Positions 27,242 to 35,707 of a DNA stretch of 64,000 bases are shown here, one piece after another (positions within the stretch are counted from its first letter, which is position 1; the number at the start of each line of letters is the position of its first letter). The notes below the pieces were generated by a model that was given only the letters and a program-made list of their open reading frames with translations, did not search any database and had not been told where the DNA came from. Source of the DNA: Arthrobacter sp. H35-D1. Lineage in GTDB: Bacteria; Actinomycetota; Actinomycetes; Actinomycetales; Micrococcaceae. The stretch is taken from assembly GCF_030063185.1 (NCBI RefSeq), contig NZ_JASISP010000009.1, positions 64,006-128,005 on the forward strand, written 5' to 3'. A program made the position numbers and the translations under genes.

Positions 27242-27631
27242 ATGACGGAAAGTAAAGTACCGAACCTCAATGGTCGGTTGGCGAGCATGGACATGAAGAA
27301 GAAAGTGATCATGGGCGCCGTGGGCGTGATGGCCTTGGCAGGGCTCGGCTTCGGAGCAGCCGGCGCGGCCAGCGCAGCCACCCCTGCACCGACACCGTCC
27401 TCCTCCTCCTCCTCCTCGAGTCAGTCGACGACGGACACCCCCACACCTGGAGATACGCCAGACAGTCCCGGCGTCAAGGACGCCCAAGAAACTCAGGATG
27501 TTCCCGGCGCCAAGGACGCCCCGGATCCGGGTGAAAAGGCTGGCACCGCGGAGAAGGCCGGTGACACGGGCCCCGATCTCCAGCAGAGCGGCAACCACAC
27601 CGACCCGGGTGATCTGCCCGGTTCACCTTAA
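27242..27631 (+). CDS. Small secreted acidic low-complexity protein
   Basis: A 129-residue protein with a signal-peptide-like segment (KKKVIMGAVGVMALAGLGF, then ASA) and a mature part rich in Pro, Asp, Gly, Thr and Ser with no recognisable fold. AGGAGG at 27231-27236 favours ATG 27242 over the adjacent ATG 27239. Its own CTCAG promoter and downstream terminator make it a separate transcription unit. It may be a periplasmic or wall-associated accessory of the neighbouring two-component system; no function can be assigned. Confidence 0.75.
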   Translation: MTESKVPNLNGRLASMDMKKKVIMGAVGVMALAGLGFGAAGAASAATPAPTPSSSSSSSSQSTTDTPTPGDTPDSPGVKDAQETQDVPGAKDAPDPGEKAGTAEKAGDTGPDLQQSGNHTDPGDLPGSP

Positions 27632-27721
27632 GCCGGCCAGCCCACCAGCAATGGCATTGGAAGGAGGAACTACTGCATAGCCACGCGCAGCCCCTCACCG
27701 AGAGCCCGCTGCAACTAGACT

Positions 27722-27762
27722 GAATGGTCTGGACAGGTTCCCCCATCCTGTCCGGGCCATTC
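27722..27762 (+). terminator. Strong hairpin terminator
   Basis: A 16-base stem with two G-T wobbles (27722-27737 with 27747-27762) and a 9-base loop, followed by a short T-containing stretch. It is placed 90 bases after the small secreted protein gene. Confidence 0.75.
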
Positions 27763-27835
27763 TTGTCATCCCCCTGCCGGCCCCACGCCCGGGAGCCGCT
27801 CCCGCACCTCACCTCGGACGTCAGGAAACCTGGAC

Positions 27836-29152
27836 ATGTCTTTTATTGACAACATCGACCTGATCTCCGGCCCCTTTCCGCTGGCATTGACTGTTCTGGC
27901 CCTCATCTCGGGAGTCATGCTGCTGCTGCGTCGGCACCGCGGATGGGTCCCCAGCGTTGTCTGCGCCGCAGCGCTGGCCGCCCTCATGGCTTGGGCGATC
28001 AACTGGTACGTGGTGAACGTTGCTGCACTCAGTGCCTATGACTTGCCGCTGCAGGTGCTCGTGTGGATAGGTGTAGGCGTGTTCGCCGTCCTGCTGATGG
28101 TGTTGCATCTGATTTCCGGTCGCCTGTGGCGCAGGGTTTTGGCCCCTCTGGCCATGGGCCTGGTATTGGCTACCGTCGGCATGCAAGTCAACGCCTACTA
28201 CGGCTCATACCGCACCGTTGGCGATGTCACCGGTGCCAGCACCGCCAACATTGCCCCGCTGTCGCCAAATACCGCTAAAAAGCAACCGGGCCATGGATGG
28301 GCAACCAAGACTTCCGGCCCGGCCGTGGATCGTTGGGAGAAGCCTGCCGGGCTGCCCGTGGCTGGCACCGTGAACTCCGTGCAGATTCCCGGCCGCGTTT
28401 CCGGATTCACCGGGCGTACAGGGTACGTCTACCTGCCCCCTGCCTATCAAGCCACGAACCAGCCCTTGCTGCCTGTGTTGGTCCTGATCGCCGGACAGCC
28501 GGGTTCCCCTGCCGACTGGCTCAAGGCCGGCGAGTTGCAGAAGACGATGGACACTTTCGCCGCCGCCCATCAAGGCCTGGCACCCGTGGTGGTGGTCCCG
28601 GACGTCAACGGTTCAAATTCAGCGAACACCATGTGCATGGACTCGCAAATCGCCAAGACGGACACCTACCTGGCCGTGGACGTCCCTGCCTGGATCAAAG
28701 ACAATCTGACGGTCGATTCGAATCCGCAGCACTGGGCTGTCGGCGGCTTCTCCTTTGGCGGGACCTGCGCACTGCAAATGGTTGCCCTGCACCCAAAAAC
28801 ATATCCCTCCGCCATTGACCTGAGCGGCGAGGCTGAACCGGCGTTGTCCGCCGACATGAACACCACCATTCAGAAAGCCTTCGGCGGCAACACAGCAGCC
28901 TTCGATGCCGTGACGCCCCTGAACGTGATGGCCAAGAACAAGTACCCGCAGAGCTGGATCTATTTTGCCGCCGGCGCACAGGACAGGAGATTCACCGGCT
29001 ACATGAACAAAGTATCTGCAGCGGCCCGGTCCGCCGGCATGACTGTCACCACGCACAGCGTGCCGGGCGCAGGACACTCCTGGGACGTACCACTGAACGC
29101 CCTGGGCCCAGCCTTGACCTGGCTGGCCCCCCGACTTGGACTGGCCCACTGA
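27836..29152 (+). CDS. Membrane-anchored alpha/beta-fold esterase (antigen 85/esterase D type)
   Basis: A 438-residue protein. The first about 125 residues contain four hydrophobic segments; the rest is a PF00756-type esterase domain that should lie outside the cell. Motifs are the nucleophile elbow GGFSFGG with Ser306 and the C-terminal His in GAGHSW. The same family includes the mycolyltransferases, but esterase D-like hydrolases are also members, and no mycolate pathway is visible. AGGAAACC precedes the ATG. It probably acts on envelope acyl esters, in line with the neighbouring SGNH and DprE-type genes. Confidence 0.82.
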   Translation: MSFIDNIDLISGPFPLALTVLALISGVMLLLRRHRGWVPSVVCAAALAALMAWAINWYVVNVAALSAYDLPLQVLVWIGVGVFAVLLMVLHLISGRLWRRVLAPLAMGLVLATVGMQVNAYYGSYRTVGDVTGASTANIAPLSPNTAKKQPGHGWATKTSGPAVDRWEKPAGLPVAGTVNSVQIPGRVSGFTGRTGYVYLPPAYQATNQPLLPVLVLIAGQPGSPADWLKAGELQKTMDTFAAAHQGLAPVVVVPDVNGSNSANTMCMDSQIAKTDTYLAVDVPAWIKDNLTVDSNPQHWAVGGFSFGGTCALQMVALHPKTYPSAIDLSGEAEPALSADMNTTIQKAFGGNTAAFDAVTPLNVMAKNKYPQSWIYFAAGAQDRRFTGYMNKVSAAARSAGMTVTTHSVPGAGHSWDVPLNALGPALTWLAPRLGLAH

Positions 29153-29212
29153 CACCAGGCAGCGTCACGCCACTTCAACTCATGCCCGGTGTGGATTAGG
29201 ATTCCTCGCCCT

Positions 29213-29245
29213 CTCAGCATTCTCTTAGCCGGTGCCGCGTAGCGT
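29213..29245 (+). promoter_or_regulatory. CTCAG direct-repeat promoter of the ABC operon
   Basis: CTCAG at 29213-29217 and the variant CTTAG at 29224-29228, then eleven bases and TAGCGT at 29240-29245 as -10. The expected transcript start is within a few bases of the ATG at 29254, so the mRNA is probably leaderless. Confidence 0.6.
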
Positions 29246-29253
29246 CCAATGTC

Positions 29254-29991
29254 ATGACTGCAACCGCCATATCTACCACTGCACTGACCAAGAGGTACGG
29301 TACCGCCCAAGCACTGAACGAGTTGAATCTCTCAGTGCCCGCCGGGGAGATCTTCGGCTTGTTAGGGCACAACGGGGCCGGGAAAACAACGATCGTCAAT
29401 ATCCTGACCACCCTGTTGGAACCTTCCACAGGGACCGCGGAAATCGGCGGCCGCGACATTGGAACGGCTGCGCACCAGGTGCGCAGCACCATCGGGTACC
29501 TGCCCGAAAACGTCCAGTTTTACGACAATCTCACGTTGGTCGAGAACCTCCTGTTTTTCGCGCATCTCTCGGGTGTGCAGGCACCGAGGGCACGGATTCG
29601 CGAGGTTCTGAAGTTCCTGGACTTTACCGGGCACGACAGCCAGCGGATGAGCTCCTTCAGCAAGGGCATGCGCCAACGCGCGGGCATTGCCCAAGCCATT
29701 CTTCACGAACCGTCGGTGCTCTTCCTGGATGAGCCCACCTCCGGGCTCGATCCCCAGGGTGTGGCGAAACTGCGCGAGATCATCATTTCCTTGAACACGC
29801 AGCTCGGCATGACCATATTCATGAACACCCACTTGCTGGCCGAAGTGACAAAAACGTGTACCAGCATAGGGATCCTCAGCGCAGGGACCCTGATCTACCA
29901 AGATTCGATGGCCGCGACCTTGGAATCCTTCCCCGCCCAGGAGTCTTTGGAGGACATCTACCTCCACATCGAAGCGAGCCAGCGTTCATGA
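29254..29991 (+). CDS. ABC transporter ATP-binding protein
   Basis: A 245-residue ATPase with Walker A GHNGAGKTT, signature FSKGMRQR (the usual LSGGQ is replaced by SKGM, as in NosF/BcrA-like exporters) and Walker B VLFLDEPTSG. It pairs with the two permeases that follow, its stop overlapping the first permease start (ATGA). No ribosome binding site is evident, in keeping with a leaderless transcript. Confidence 0.92.
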   Translation: MTATAISTTALTKRYGTAQALNELNLSVPAGEIFGLLGHNGAGKTTIVNILTTLLEPSTGTAEIGGRDIGTAAHQVRSTIGYLPENVQFYDNLTLVENLLFFAHLSGVQAPRARIREVLKFLDFTGHDSQRMSSFSKGMRQRAGIAQAILHEPSVLFLDEPTSGLDPQGVAKLREIIISLNTQLGMTIFMNTHLLAEVTKTCTSIGILSAGTLIYQDSMAATLESFPAQESLEDIYLHIEASQRS

Positions 29992-30890
29992 CCCGGTGGA
30001 GCGCTGTGATGGTCCACGAACTTTTATGCACCACTCGCGAACGCCTCCCTCAGCTGCTGCTGGCAGTGTTCGTGGGAATGATTGCTGCGTCGGCATTCAT
30101 CGGGTCCTCGGCCCGCGCGAGTGTAACGGGGGTCTACCAGGAAGCACTACGGCAGGGTCTGACCACCGTTTCCAACCCCTTTGATGCCCTCTCACCGTTG
30201 TACTACGCCAGAAACACGGTGATCTACATAGTGCTCATCGGGGCGCTGCTAGCCATCGTCGTCGGCGTCAACTCCACGCTGCGGGACAGGCAAGCCCGGA
30301 CTGCGGATCTGATTCTCTCCCGGGATGTGGGCCCGGCGTTCTATCTGGGGTCAAAACTCGCCGGTCTGGCCCTGTTCGTCCTGCTGTTGCTGGCCCTCTC
30401 GGCCCTGCTCAACATCGGATGCATCAGTGTCGTAACCGGCCAGGTTCTTGCCGGCGGAGACAGTGCCCGGATCGCGGGCCTCTACGCCCTGGCGTGGCTG
30501 TTCATGCTGCCCTTTGTGGCGCTGGGAATGGCAGCCGGGCTGCACGCCGCTTCCTCCACCTCCGCACTACTCACCCCCATCGTGATCTGGAGTGTTGTGA
30601 TATTCATCTTGCCGCTGCTGGGGACAGCAGCACATCCGGTCTCCCTGCTGAATCCAGTTTCTCCGCCCCCGGCACCCCAAGGCGGGTTCTTTGCAGCGAC
30701 CAGCAGCCTGGTTGATCCGCTGTCCCTCGGCGAGCAATTCAAGCACGTCGGTGCGCTGATTCTTGCCGACCCCCAAGCCACCGGAACCATGGCCGGCGGC
30801 ATCTTGACCATGGCCGCTTTCGCCGTGGCTGGTTGCGCCGCCGTCGTCATGACTCGACGGACACGGATGAGGAGACTGCTCCATGATTGA
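29988..30890 (+). CDS. ABC-2-type permease subunit
   Basis: A 300-residue membrane protein with about six hydrophobic segments, a large extracytoplasmic loop after the first one, and the ABC-2/NosY-like arrangement. The ATG at 29988 overlaps the ATPase stop; the frame is open further upstream but that part is out of phase with the ATPase. It ends overlapping the next permease by 8 bases. Confidence 0.85.
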   Translation: MTRWSAVMVHELLCTTRERLPQLLLAVFVGMIAASAFIGSSARASVTGVYQEALRQGLTTVSNPFDALSPLYYARNTVIYIVLIGALLAIVVGVNSTLRDRQARTADLILSRDVGPAFYLGSKLAGLALFVLLLLALSALLNIGCISVVTGQVLAGGDSARIAGLYALAWLFMLPFVALGMAAGLHAASSTSALLTPIVIWSVVIFILPLLGTAAHPVSLLNPVSPPPAPQGGFFAATSSLVDPLSLGEQFKHVGALILADPQATGTMAGGILTMAAFAVAGCAAVVMTRRTRMRRLLHD

Positions 30891-31854
30891 GATGCTCACC
30901 CTGGCCAAGAAGGAACTCACCGACCTGCGCCGCAGCCGGTTGTTGCTTGTACTTTTCGCATTCCTGGCCGTCGCCGTCATTTTGTCCGTGGTGGTGGCCT
31001 CCGCGGACTTTCGGCTCAAGATCGCCGACTACCGCCACTACCTCGACGCCCTGAAAGCGGCCGGAAGCACGGCCGCCGCCCCGGCCCCACAGCTCTTTCC
31101 CCTGCAGATGCTCCGTGGCGGAATGGAGTACTTGGAAATCATCGGCAGCTTGTTCGCCGTCGTCTTGGGCGCTTCAATGATCACCAAGGAGAAAGGCCGT
31201 GGCACTCTTGCGCTGATCTTCAGCCGCCCTCTGGGACGGTATGCCTTCGCCGGAGGGAAGATTCTCGCACTGTCCCTGATCTGGGCCACCACCATGGGGG
31301 CCCTGTTCCTGGTCATCGTCGCAACCTTGCTGCTCGTGGGCAACGCGCCCCTGCAAGGCGGCGACTATCTGGCACTGGCTATTGTGGCAGCCCACACCAC
31401 CGGCTACCTCATCATGTGGTCGCTGCTGGCCATGACCTTGGCCACGCTGGCCCTGCGTACTGGCACCGGGTTGATCCTGGCGTTGGTGCTGTGGCTTGTT
31501 GTGGTTCTGATCATCCCTCAAATCGGGGACACCATGGACCCCGACAACCAGATTCCCGGCGGGCTCTTCGCCAGCCTGCAGGTCGACAAATCCCATGAAC
31601 AAGCCGTCATGGCCCACTTCACCGGCTACGAAACCACCCGCGACCTCATTGAACAGACCTCGGTGACCAAACAATACGAACGCGCCACCTTCGCCTACCT
31701 CGGCATCAAAAACGAATACAACCAACAGTCCCTGTCCTTCATCTGGGCTGGAACATTCAACAACACCCTCTGGCTCCTGGCCGGACTCGCCACCTCCCTC
31801 GGCGCAGCATTGCTGTCCGGCACCAAGAAAACCATCCTACGAAAGGCCCCCTGA
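30883..31854 (+). CDS. ABC-2-type permease subunit
   Basis: A 323-residue membrane protein related to the preceding permease, starting with a KKELTDLRRSRLL cytoplasmic segment and carrying about six hydrophobic segments. A heterodimer of the two permeases with the ATPase would form a complete exporter. The lipoprotein gene follows one base after its stop. Confidence 0.85.
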   Translation: MIEMLTLAKKELTDLRRSRLLLVLFAFLAVAVILSVVVASADFRLKIADYRHYLDALKAAGSTAAAPAPQLFPLQMLRGGMEYLEIIGSLFAVVLGASMITKEKGRGTLALIFSRPLGRYAFAGGKILALSLIWATTMGALFLVIVATLLLVGNAPLQGGDYLALAIVAAHTTGYLIMWSLLAMTLATLALRTGTGLILALVLWLVVVLIIPQIGDTMDPDNQIPGGLFASLQVDKSHEQAVMAHFTGYETTRDLIEQTSVTKQYERATFAYLGIKNEYNQQSLSFIWAGTFNNTLWLLAGLATSLGAALLSGTKKTILRKAP

Positions 31855-31855
31855 C

Positions 31856-32422
31856 ATGAAAAAGTTCCTCCGCCCCGCCGCCACACTGACTGCTGCACTG
31901 ATCGCACTTGGGTCGTTGGCCGCCTGTGGATCCAGCACAACACCCACCCAACCAGTTGCTTCAGCCTCAGCCGCTGCTTCCACTGTTCTCCCTGTCACAA
32001 CCAATCCCATGGACACTACCGGGACCAAACCCGGCCTTACCGTCACCGGCGCCAAGGCCGAAGACAACGTCGACCCCAAAACCAAGGCCGCCGTTGCCGA
32101 CAGGCTGCAGTTCAACCTCACGAACACCACCACAGCACCCATAACGGGGCTTGACGTGTACTACACGATGAAGGACGCCAAGACCGGCAAATCCGAGTCC
32201 TACTACCAAAAGCTGGACGGGCTCACCCTCTCTCCCGGCCAAAACGAAACCATCTACTTCGACAACGGGACGGGGCCCGGTCACTACCCGGAAAACAAGT
32301 ACAGCCTCTACCGAAACTCAACCAACAAAGTCACCATCACCATCCTCGCCGACGCCACCGGGTATGCCACAGCAACGGGCACAGCCACCAAGGCACCCGG
32401 AACCGGAGAAAAACTGGACTAA
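31856..32422 (+). CDS. ABC-operon lipoprotein
   Basis: A 188-residue protein with a lipoprotein signal (MKKFLRPAATLTAALIALGS, lipobox LAAC). The mature part holds a beta-rich domain of about 115 residues with LQFNLTNTTTAPITGLDVYY, typical of FxLYD/DUF4352-like extracytoplasmic domains. As last gene of the operon it is probably the surface partner of the ABC exporter. Confidence 0.8.
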   Translation: MKKFLRPAATLTAALIALGSLAACGSSTTPTQPVASASAAASTVLPVTTNPMDTTGTKPGLTVTGAKAEDNVDPKTKAAVADRLQFNLTNTTTAPITGLDVYYTMKDAKTGKSESYYQKLDGLTLSPGQNETIYFDNGTGPGHYPENKYSLYRNSTNKVTITILADATGYATATGTATKAPGTGEKLD

Positions 32423-32480
32423 TACGCCAGCTTGAGCCGCTGAACAACAGCACGCGCAAGCGAGTCCCCTGCCCTGCCCG

Positions 32481-32513
32481 CTCAGCAACCCCTCAGGACC
32501 ATCATGGGAGGCT
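32481..32513 (+). promoter_or_regulatory. CTCAG direct-repeat promoter of dedA
   Basis: CTCAG at 32481-32485 and 32492-32496, then eleven bases and GAGGCT at 32508-32513 as a weak -10. It lies between the lipoprotein stop and the DedA start, so dedA can be transcribed apart from the ABC operon. Confidence 0.6.
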
Positions 32514-32544
32514 GGGTAAAAGCCGGAAAGGAAGGCGGACCGTG

Positions 32545-33219
32545 ATGAACACGCTCATCGCAGCAATACTGCAGGTGACCCCCGTGGTGGCCTACCTGCT
32601 GATCACCGCCTTGGTCTTCGCCGAGGACGCGTTGTTCATCGGGTTCATCCTTCCAGGCGAAACCGCAGCCATTCTCGGCGGGGTCCTGGCCAGCCAGCAG
32701 CACCTGAACCTGTGGCTCATCACGGCTCTGGTGGTTCTGGCCGCCATCCTCGGAGACACCGTAGGATACGAAGTCGGACGGCGTTTTGGACCGCGCCTGC
32801 TCAATCTCCGTCTCTTGCAAAAACGTCGACAAAAACTGGACCACGCACGCGATTTTCTGGCACGCCGGGGCGGCGCAGCCGTCTTTCTCGGACGATTCAC
32901 TGCCTTCTTCCGAGCCGTCATGCCCGCACTGGCAGGCGCGTCCCACATGCCTTACCGCCGTTTTCTGGTCTACAACGCTGCAGGGGGCATCATCTGGGGC
33001 AGCGCAGCAGTGATGCTCGGCTACTTCGCCGGCAACGCCTACCTCAGCGTGGCAAAAAGCATCGGGCACACCTTCACCTTCGCTCTCCTCGGCCTCGCCG
33101 CTGCCGGACTCATCGCCTGGCACGTCCAAAAACGCAGGAAAACCCGCAAGGAACAAGACCTTTCAGCTGCCCCTGTCAGCACGGTAAAGATAGCCGTCCA
33201 ACAAGATTCCCACGCCTGA
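32545..33219 (+). CDS. DedA-family membrane protein
   Basis: A 224-residue membrane protein with the DedA signature: an acidic EDALFIGFILPGE segment early and GRFTAFFRAVMPALAG in the middle, plus about five hydrophobic segments. DedA proteins move lipid carriers or phospholipids across the membrane and confer resistance to cationic peptides and membrane-potential upset. GGAAGG precedes the start; ATG 32545 is chosen over the adjacent GTG 32542. Confidence 0.9.
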   Translation: MNTLIAAILQVTPVVAYLLITALVFAEDALFIGFILPGETAAILGGVLASQQHLNLWLITALVVLAAILGDTVGYEVGRRFGPRLLNLRLLQKRRQKLDHARDFLARRGGAAVFLGRFTAFFRAVMPALAGASHMPYRRFLVYNAAGGIIWGSAAVMLGYFAGNAYLSVAKSIGHTFTFALLGLAAAGLIAWHVQKRRKTRKEQDLSAAPVSTVKIAVQQDSHA

Positions 33220-33697
33220 CGGCAACAGGCAGGCCAGTGGCTAGCCAGTCATCTACCGTTGCCGTCGGGCCCGCACCCCCCTCATCCTGCTTGCGGGCCG
33301 ATGTTACCCACCACACTGGACTCGATCTGCATCCCGCGATCCTGCACATCGCCAAAAGGCAGTTCGCACAGCTTCGCTGATTCGTTCCCTTCACGTTCCA
33401 AGTGGCGATCCGCAAGGCCTGGCATCGAAGATCAGCGCTAAACAACGCATCACAACGGCTGCAAGCCTGCCTTGACCCAGAGGGCTGGCATGACCTCAAG
33501 TGCCGCGAATCCGGTCCGCTTGCCAACCCACGACGCGGGTGCCCGACCCTTCGGTGACGCGACGGAGGGCTAAAACACGAAACTGGGCTTTCCCGGCTGC
33601 ATGAGTCTCGGCCCGGCGTACGGCAACCGGCCACGCATTCAAGAAAGCGAATGCGTGGCCGGCGGCCGAACCTCCCGCTGCGCGGGGTGATTTACTC
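33220..33697. other. Intergenic region downstream of dedA and the PepSY gene
   Basis: About 480 bases between two convergent genes. No convincing ORF was seen. It contains a very strong hairpin at 33627-33662. Confidence 0.5.
33627..33662 (-). terminator. Perfect 14-base hairpin after the PepSY gene
   Basis: Arms 33627-33640 and 33649-33662 are perfect inverted repeats with an 8-base loop, 36 bases past the stop of the leftward PepSY gene. It can also stop transcripts coming from dedA. Confidence 0.75.
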
Positions 33698-34240
33698 TTA
33701 CTTGCCGGTGGTAGCTCCCGGAGTGGCGTCTTGGACCTCAGTCCCCTCCGCTGTGGAGCCCTGCTCCGATTCGTTGGATGACTCGGGACCTTCAGCAGCC
33801 TCGTTGCCCTCGGCCTCGGAAGCCAGAACCTTCGCGTTCCCCGCATCGACAATGACCTCTGTCACGGCTCCGGCTTTGTCCTTCACGCTCACTTCGTAGA
33901 CCACGAAACCATCTTCGTCGTCCAGGCTGGTGGTCACGACGCTGCCTCCTGGAACACTGGCCAGGGCAGCAGCGTCGGCACTTTTCTGATCGATGGTGGC
34001 GAGCTTGGCCAGTTTGGCGGCCTCCACGGCGTCAGATTCCTCGGTGGCCGATTCGGTCACCGAGACGGATCCCTTGATCTTGACTTCTTGCGACTCGCCT
34101 TTTTCCCCCTGGGATGGCGAGGGCGGAGTCGTGTTGTTGGCGGCGTTTGCCGCGGCTATCCCGGTTGAGGCGATGCCGCCGATCAGGAGCAGACCCGCGA
34201 GGGAGCCGACGACGGTTTTCTTACGTTTGCTGATGTTCAT
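33698..34240 (-). CDS. Secreted PepSY-domain protein
   Basis: A 180-residue protein with a signal peptide (KKTVVGSLAGLLLIGGIAS, ending near ANA), an acidic linker and one PepSY-like unit (about residues 78-140, with DEDGFVVYEVSVKDK and EVIVDAGNAKVL), then a Glu/Gly/Ser-rich tail. PepSY proteins modulate proteases or sensor kinases outside the membrane. ATG 34240 is chosen for the signal peptide; GAAAGG lies upstream. A CTCAG pair precedes it. Confidence 0.8.
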   Translation of the reverse strand: MNISKRKKTVVGSLAGLLLIGGIASTGIAAANAANNTTPPSPSQGEKGESQEVKIKGSVSVTESATEESDAVEAAKLAKLATIDQKSADAAALASVPGGSVVTTSLDDEDGFVVYEVSVKDKAGAVTEVIVDAGNAKVLASEAEGNEAAEGPESSNESEQGSTAEGTEVQDATPGATTGK

Positions 34241-34349
34241 GGCTGAGGACCTTTCAGTGGTGGTGATCGGTCCGGCGGGTTGTTTGATGCACCCGTCCGG
34301 TTTTTCGAACTGGCACCAAACCGCGGCGCCGTGGAACAACCTTCCCGCA

Positions 34350-34381
34350 AGGGTGCTTATAGGACGCTGAGGAACCCTGAG
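34350..34381 (-). promoter_or_regulatory. CTCAG repeat promoter of the PepSY gene (10-base period)
   Basis: On the minus strand CTCAG (34381-34377), five bases instead of six, CTCAG (34371-34367), eleven bases, then CACCCT (34355-34350). TATAAG (34361-34356) is an alternative -10. The shortened period sets it apart from the other sites. Confidence 0.5.
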
Positions 34382-34485
34382 AGCCCACTCGGCCGACGCA
34401 CTGCAGAAGGGGTGAGCCGTTGCCGGCCGAAAACTCACGTCAACCACCACTGACAAACACGAGCTGTGATCGCGACGGCGGGCAT

Positions 34486-35463
34486 TTATCCCGCGTGTTC
34501 AGGGTCCAGCAAGGCCAATACGGCTTCGGCGGAAAAGTCCACGGCCTTCCCGCACCTGATGGATTCCGCGGCGGCTTCGGCCAGTGCCACGGCCACGACG
34601 CCGTCGGACGGGCTGACGCGCGACGGATCCCCTGATGCGCGGGCTGCGGCAAACTCGGCATTTTGCCGTGTGTAGGGGCTGTCCACGACGTCGGGTTCGT
34701 TCTTATCACTGCCGGGTGAAGCAAAGCTGATGGTGCCGCGGGGACCCTTCACGCTCAGGTTCGTGCCGAAGGGCAGCCCGTCAGGACCCCACTCTCCGCG
34801 CACCTGACTGGTGGCACCATTGGCATGTGTCAGGACCACCCGGGCTGTGACGGGACGGGGCAGTATGCCGTCAACGCTGGGCGGGTTTTGCTCGGCGAAC
34901 ACCTCAGTGACTTCACCGGCCAGCAAACGGGCCTGATCGAGGTCGTGGATCATTTGGTCGCGCACAATGCCGCCGCCCTGTGCCTCGTCAAAGAACCACG
35001 ACCCGGCAGCCGGCGCTGCGCCGGCACGGCTCAACTCCAACGTTGTCGGCACGCCGACCACACCCTTGTCCAGTTGTGCCTTGGCCGCCACATAGTCCGG
35101 GAAGAACCGCACCACGTGGGCAGGAAACAGCCGCAGCCCGGCCGAGCGGGCGGCGTTGACCATCTCGGCGGCGTGTTCAAACGTGTCCGCCAGCGGCTTT
35201 TCGCAGATGACGTCCTTGCCGGCTGCAAATGCCGCCATGGCGTAACCGTGGTGCGAGGGAGTCGGCGTGAGGATGGCCACCATGTCGCTGGCTTCGAGCA
35301 GGGCCTCGACGGAGTCCACCTCTTCAATGCCGTATTGCTCCACCAACCCAGCGGCACCGGAGCGCGAAAACACCGACACGTGGGCCCCCAGCTGCTGCCA
35401 CCCGGCAATGTGGACGCCGGCAATGCCGCCGGCGCCGATGAGGCCGATTCGTAGTTGCTTCAC
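34486..35463 (-). CDS. Gfo/Idh/MocA-family oxidoreductase
   Basis: A 325-residue NAD(P)-dependent enzyme with the Rossmann motif GLIGAGGIAGVH and the conserved EKP motif in ICEKPLA. The family oxidises or reduces sugars and cyclitols; the substrate is unknown. The start is GTG at 35463, with AAGGA 7 bases upstream; the frame stays open to 35766. It is divergent from the isochorismatase-like gene. Confidence 0.85.
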   Translation of the reverse strand: MKQLRIGLIGAGGIAGVHIAGWQQLGAHVSVFSRSGAAGLVEQYGIEEVDSVEALLEASDMVAILTPTPSHHGYAMAAFAAGKDVICEKPLADTFEHAAEMVNAARSAGLRLFPAHVVRFFPDYVAAKAQLDKGVVGVPTTLELSRAGAAPAAGSWFFDEAQGGGIVRDQMIHDLDQARLLAGEVTEVFAEQNPPSVDGILPRPVTARVVLTHANGATSQVRGEWGPDGLPFGTNLSVKGPRGTISFASPGSDKNEPDVVDSPYTRQNAEFAAARASGDPSRVSPSDGVVAVALAEAAAESIRCGKAVDFSAEAVLALLDPEHAG

Positions 35464-35707
35464 AGAATGTTCCTTAGGTTCGGGCGATCTGGGGACCGTC
35501 CACCACCCTACTACTGGCGTTGGCTGCAACGAGAGAGTGGCGACAGCCAGTCGACGCCATTGCTGGCCTTGACCCTGCAGAACCGCTACGGTGGGCCACA
35601 TTGGGTCCGCGAGTGGGTCCGCGAGGCGTGCGATGCGTTTCGGCTCACCCTTCGGGGGCCTGGAACGAGACGACAACCTCAAACTCCATGCAGAAGGAAG
35701 TGTTGAT

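Noticed and set aside
33176..33634. Minus-strand frame of about 150 codons between dedA and the PepSY gene
   Set aside because: Arg/Ser/Cys-rich composition without motif, no ribosome site; treated as non-coding.
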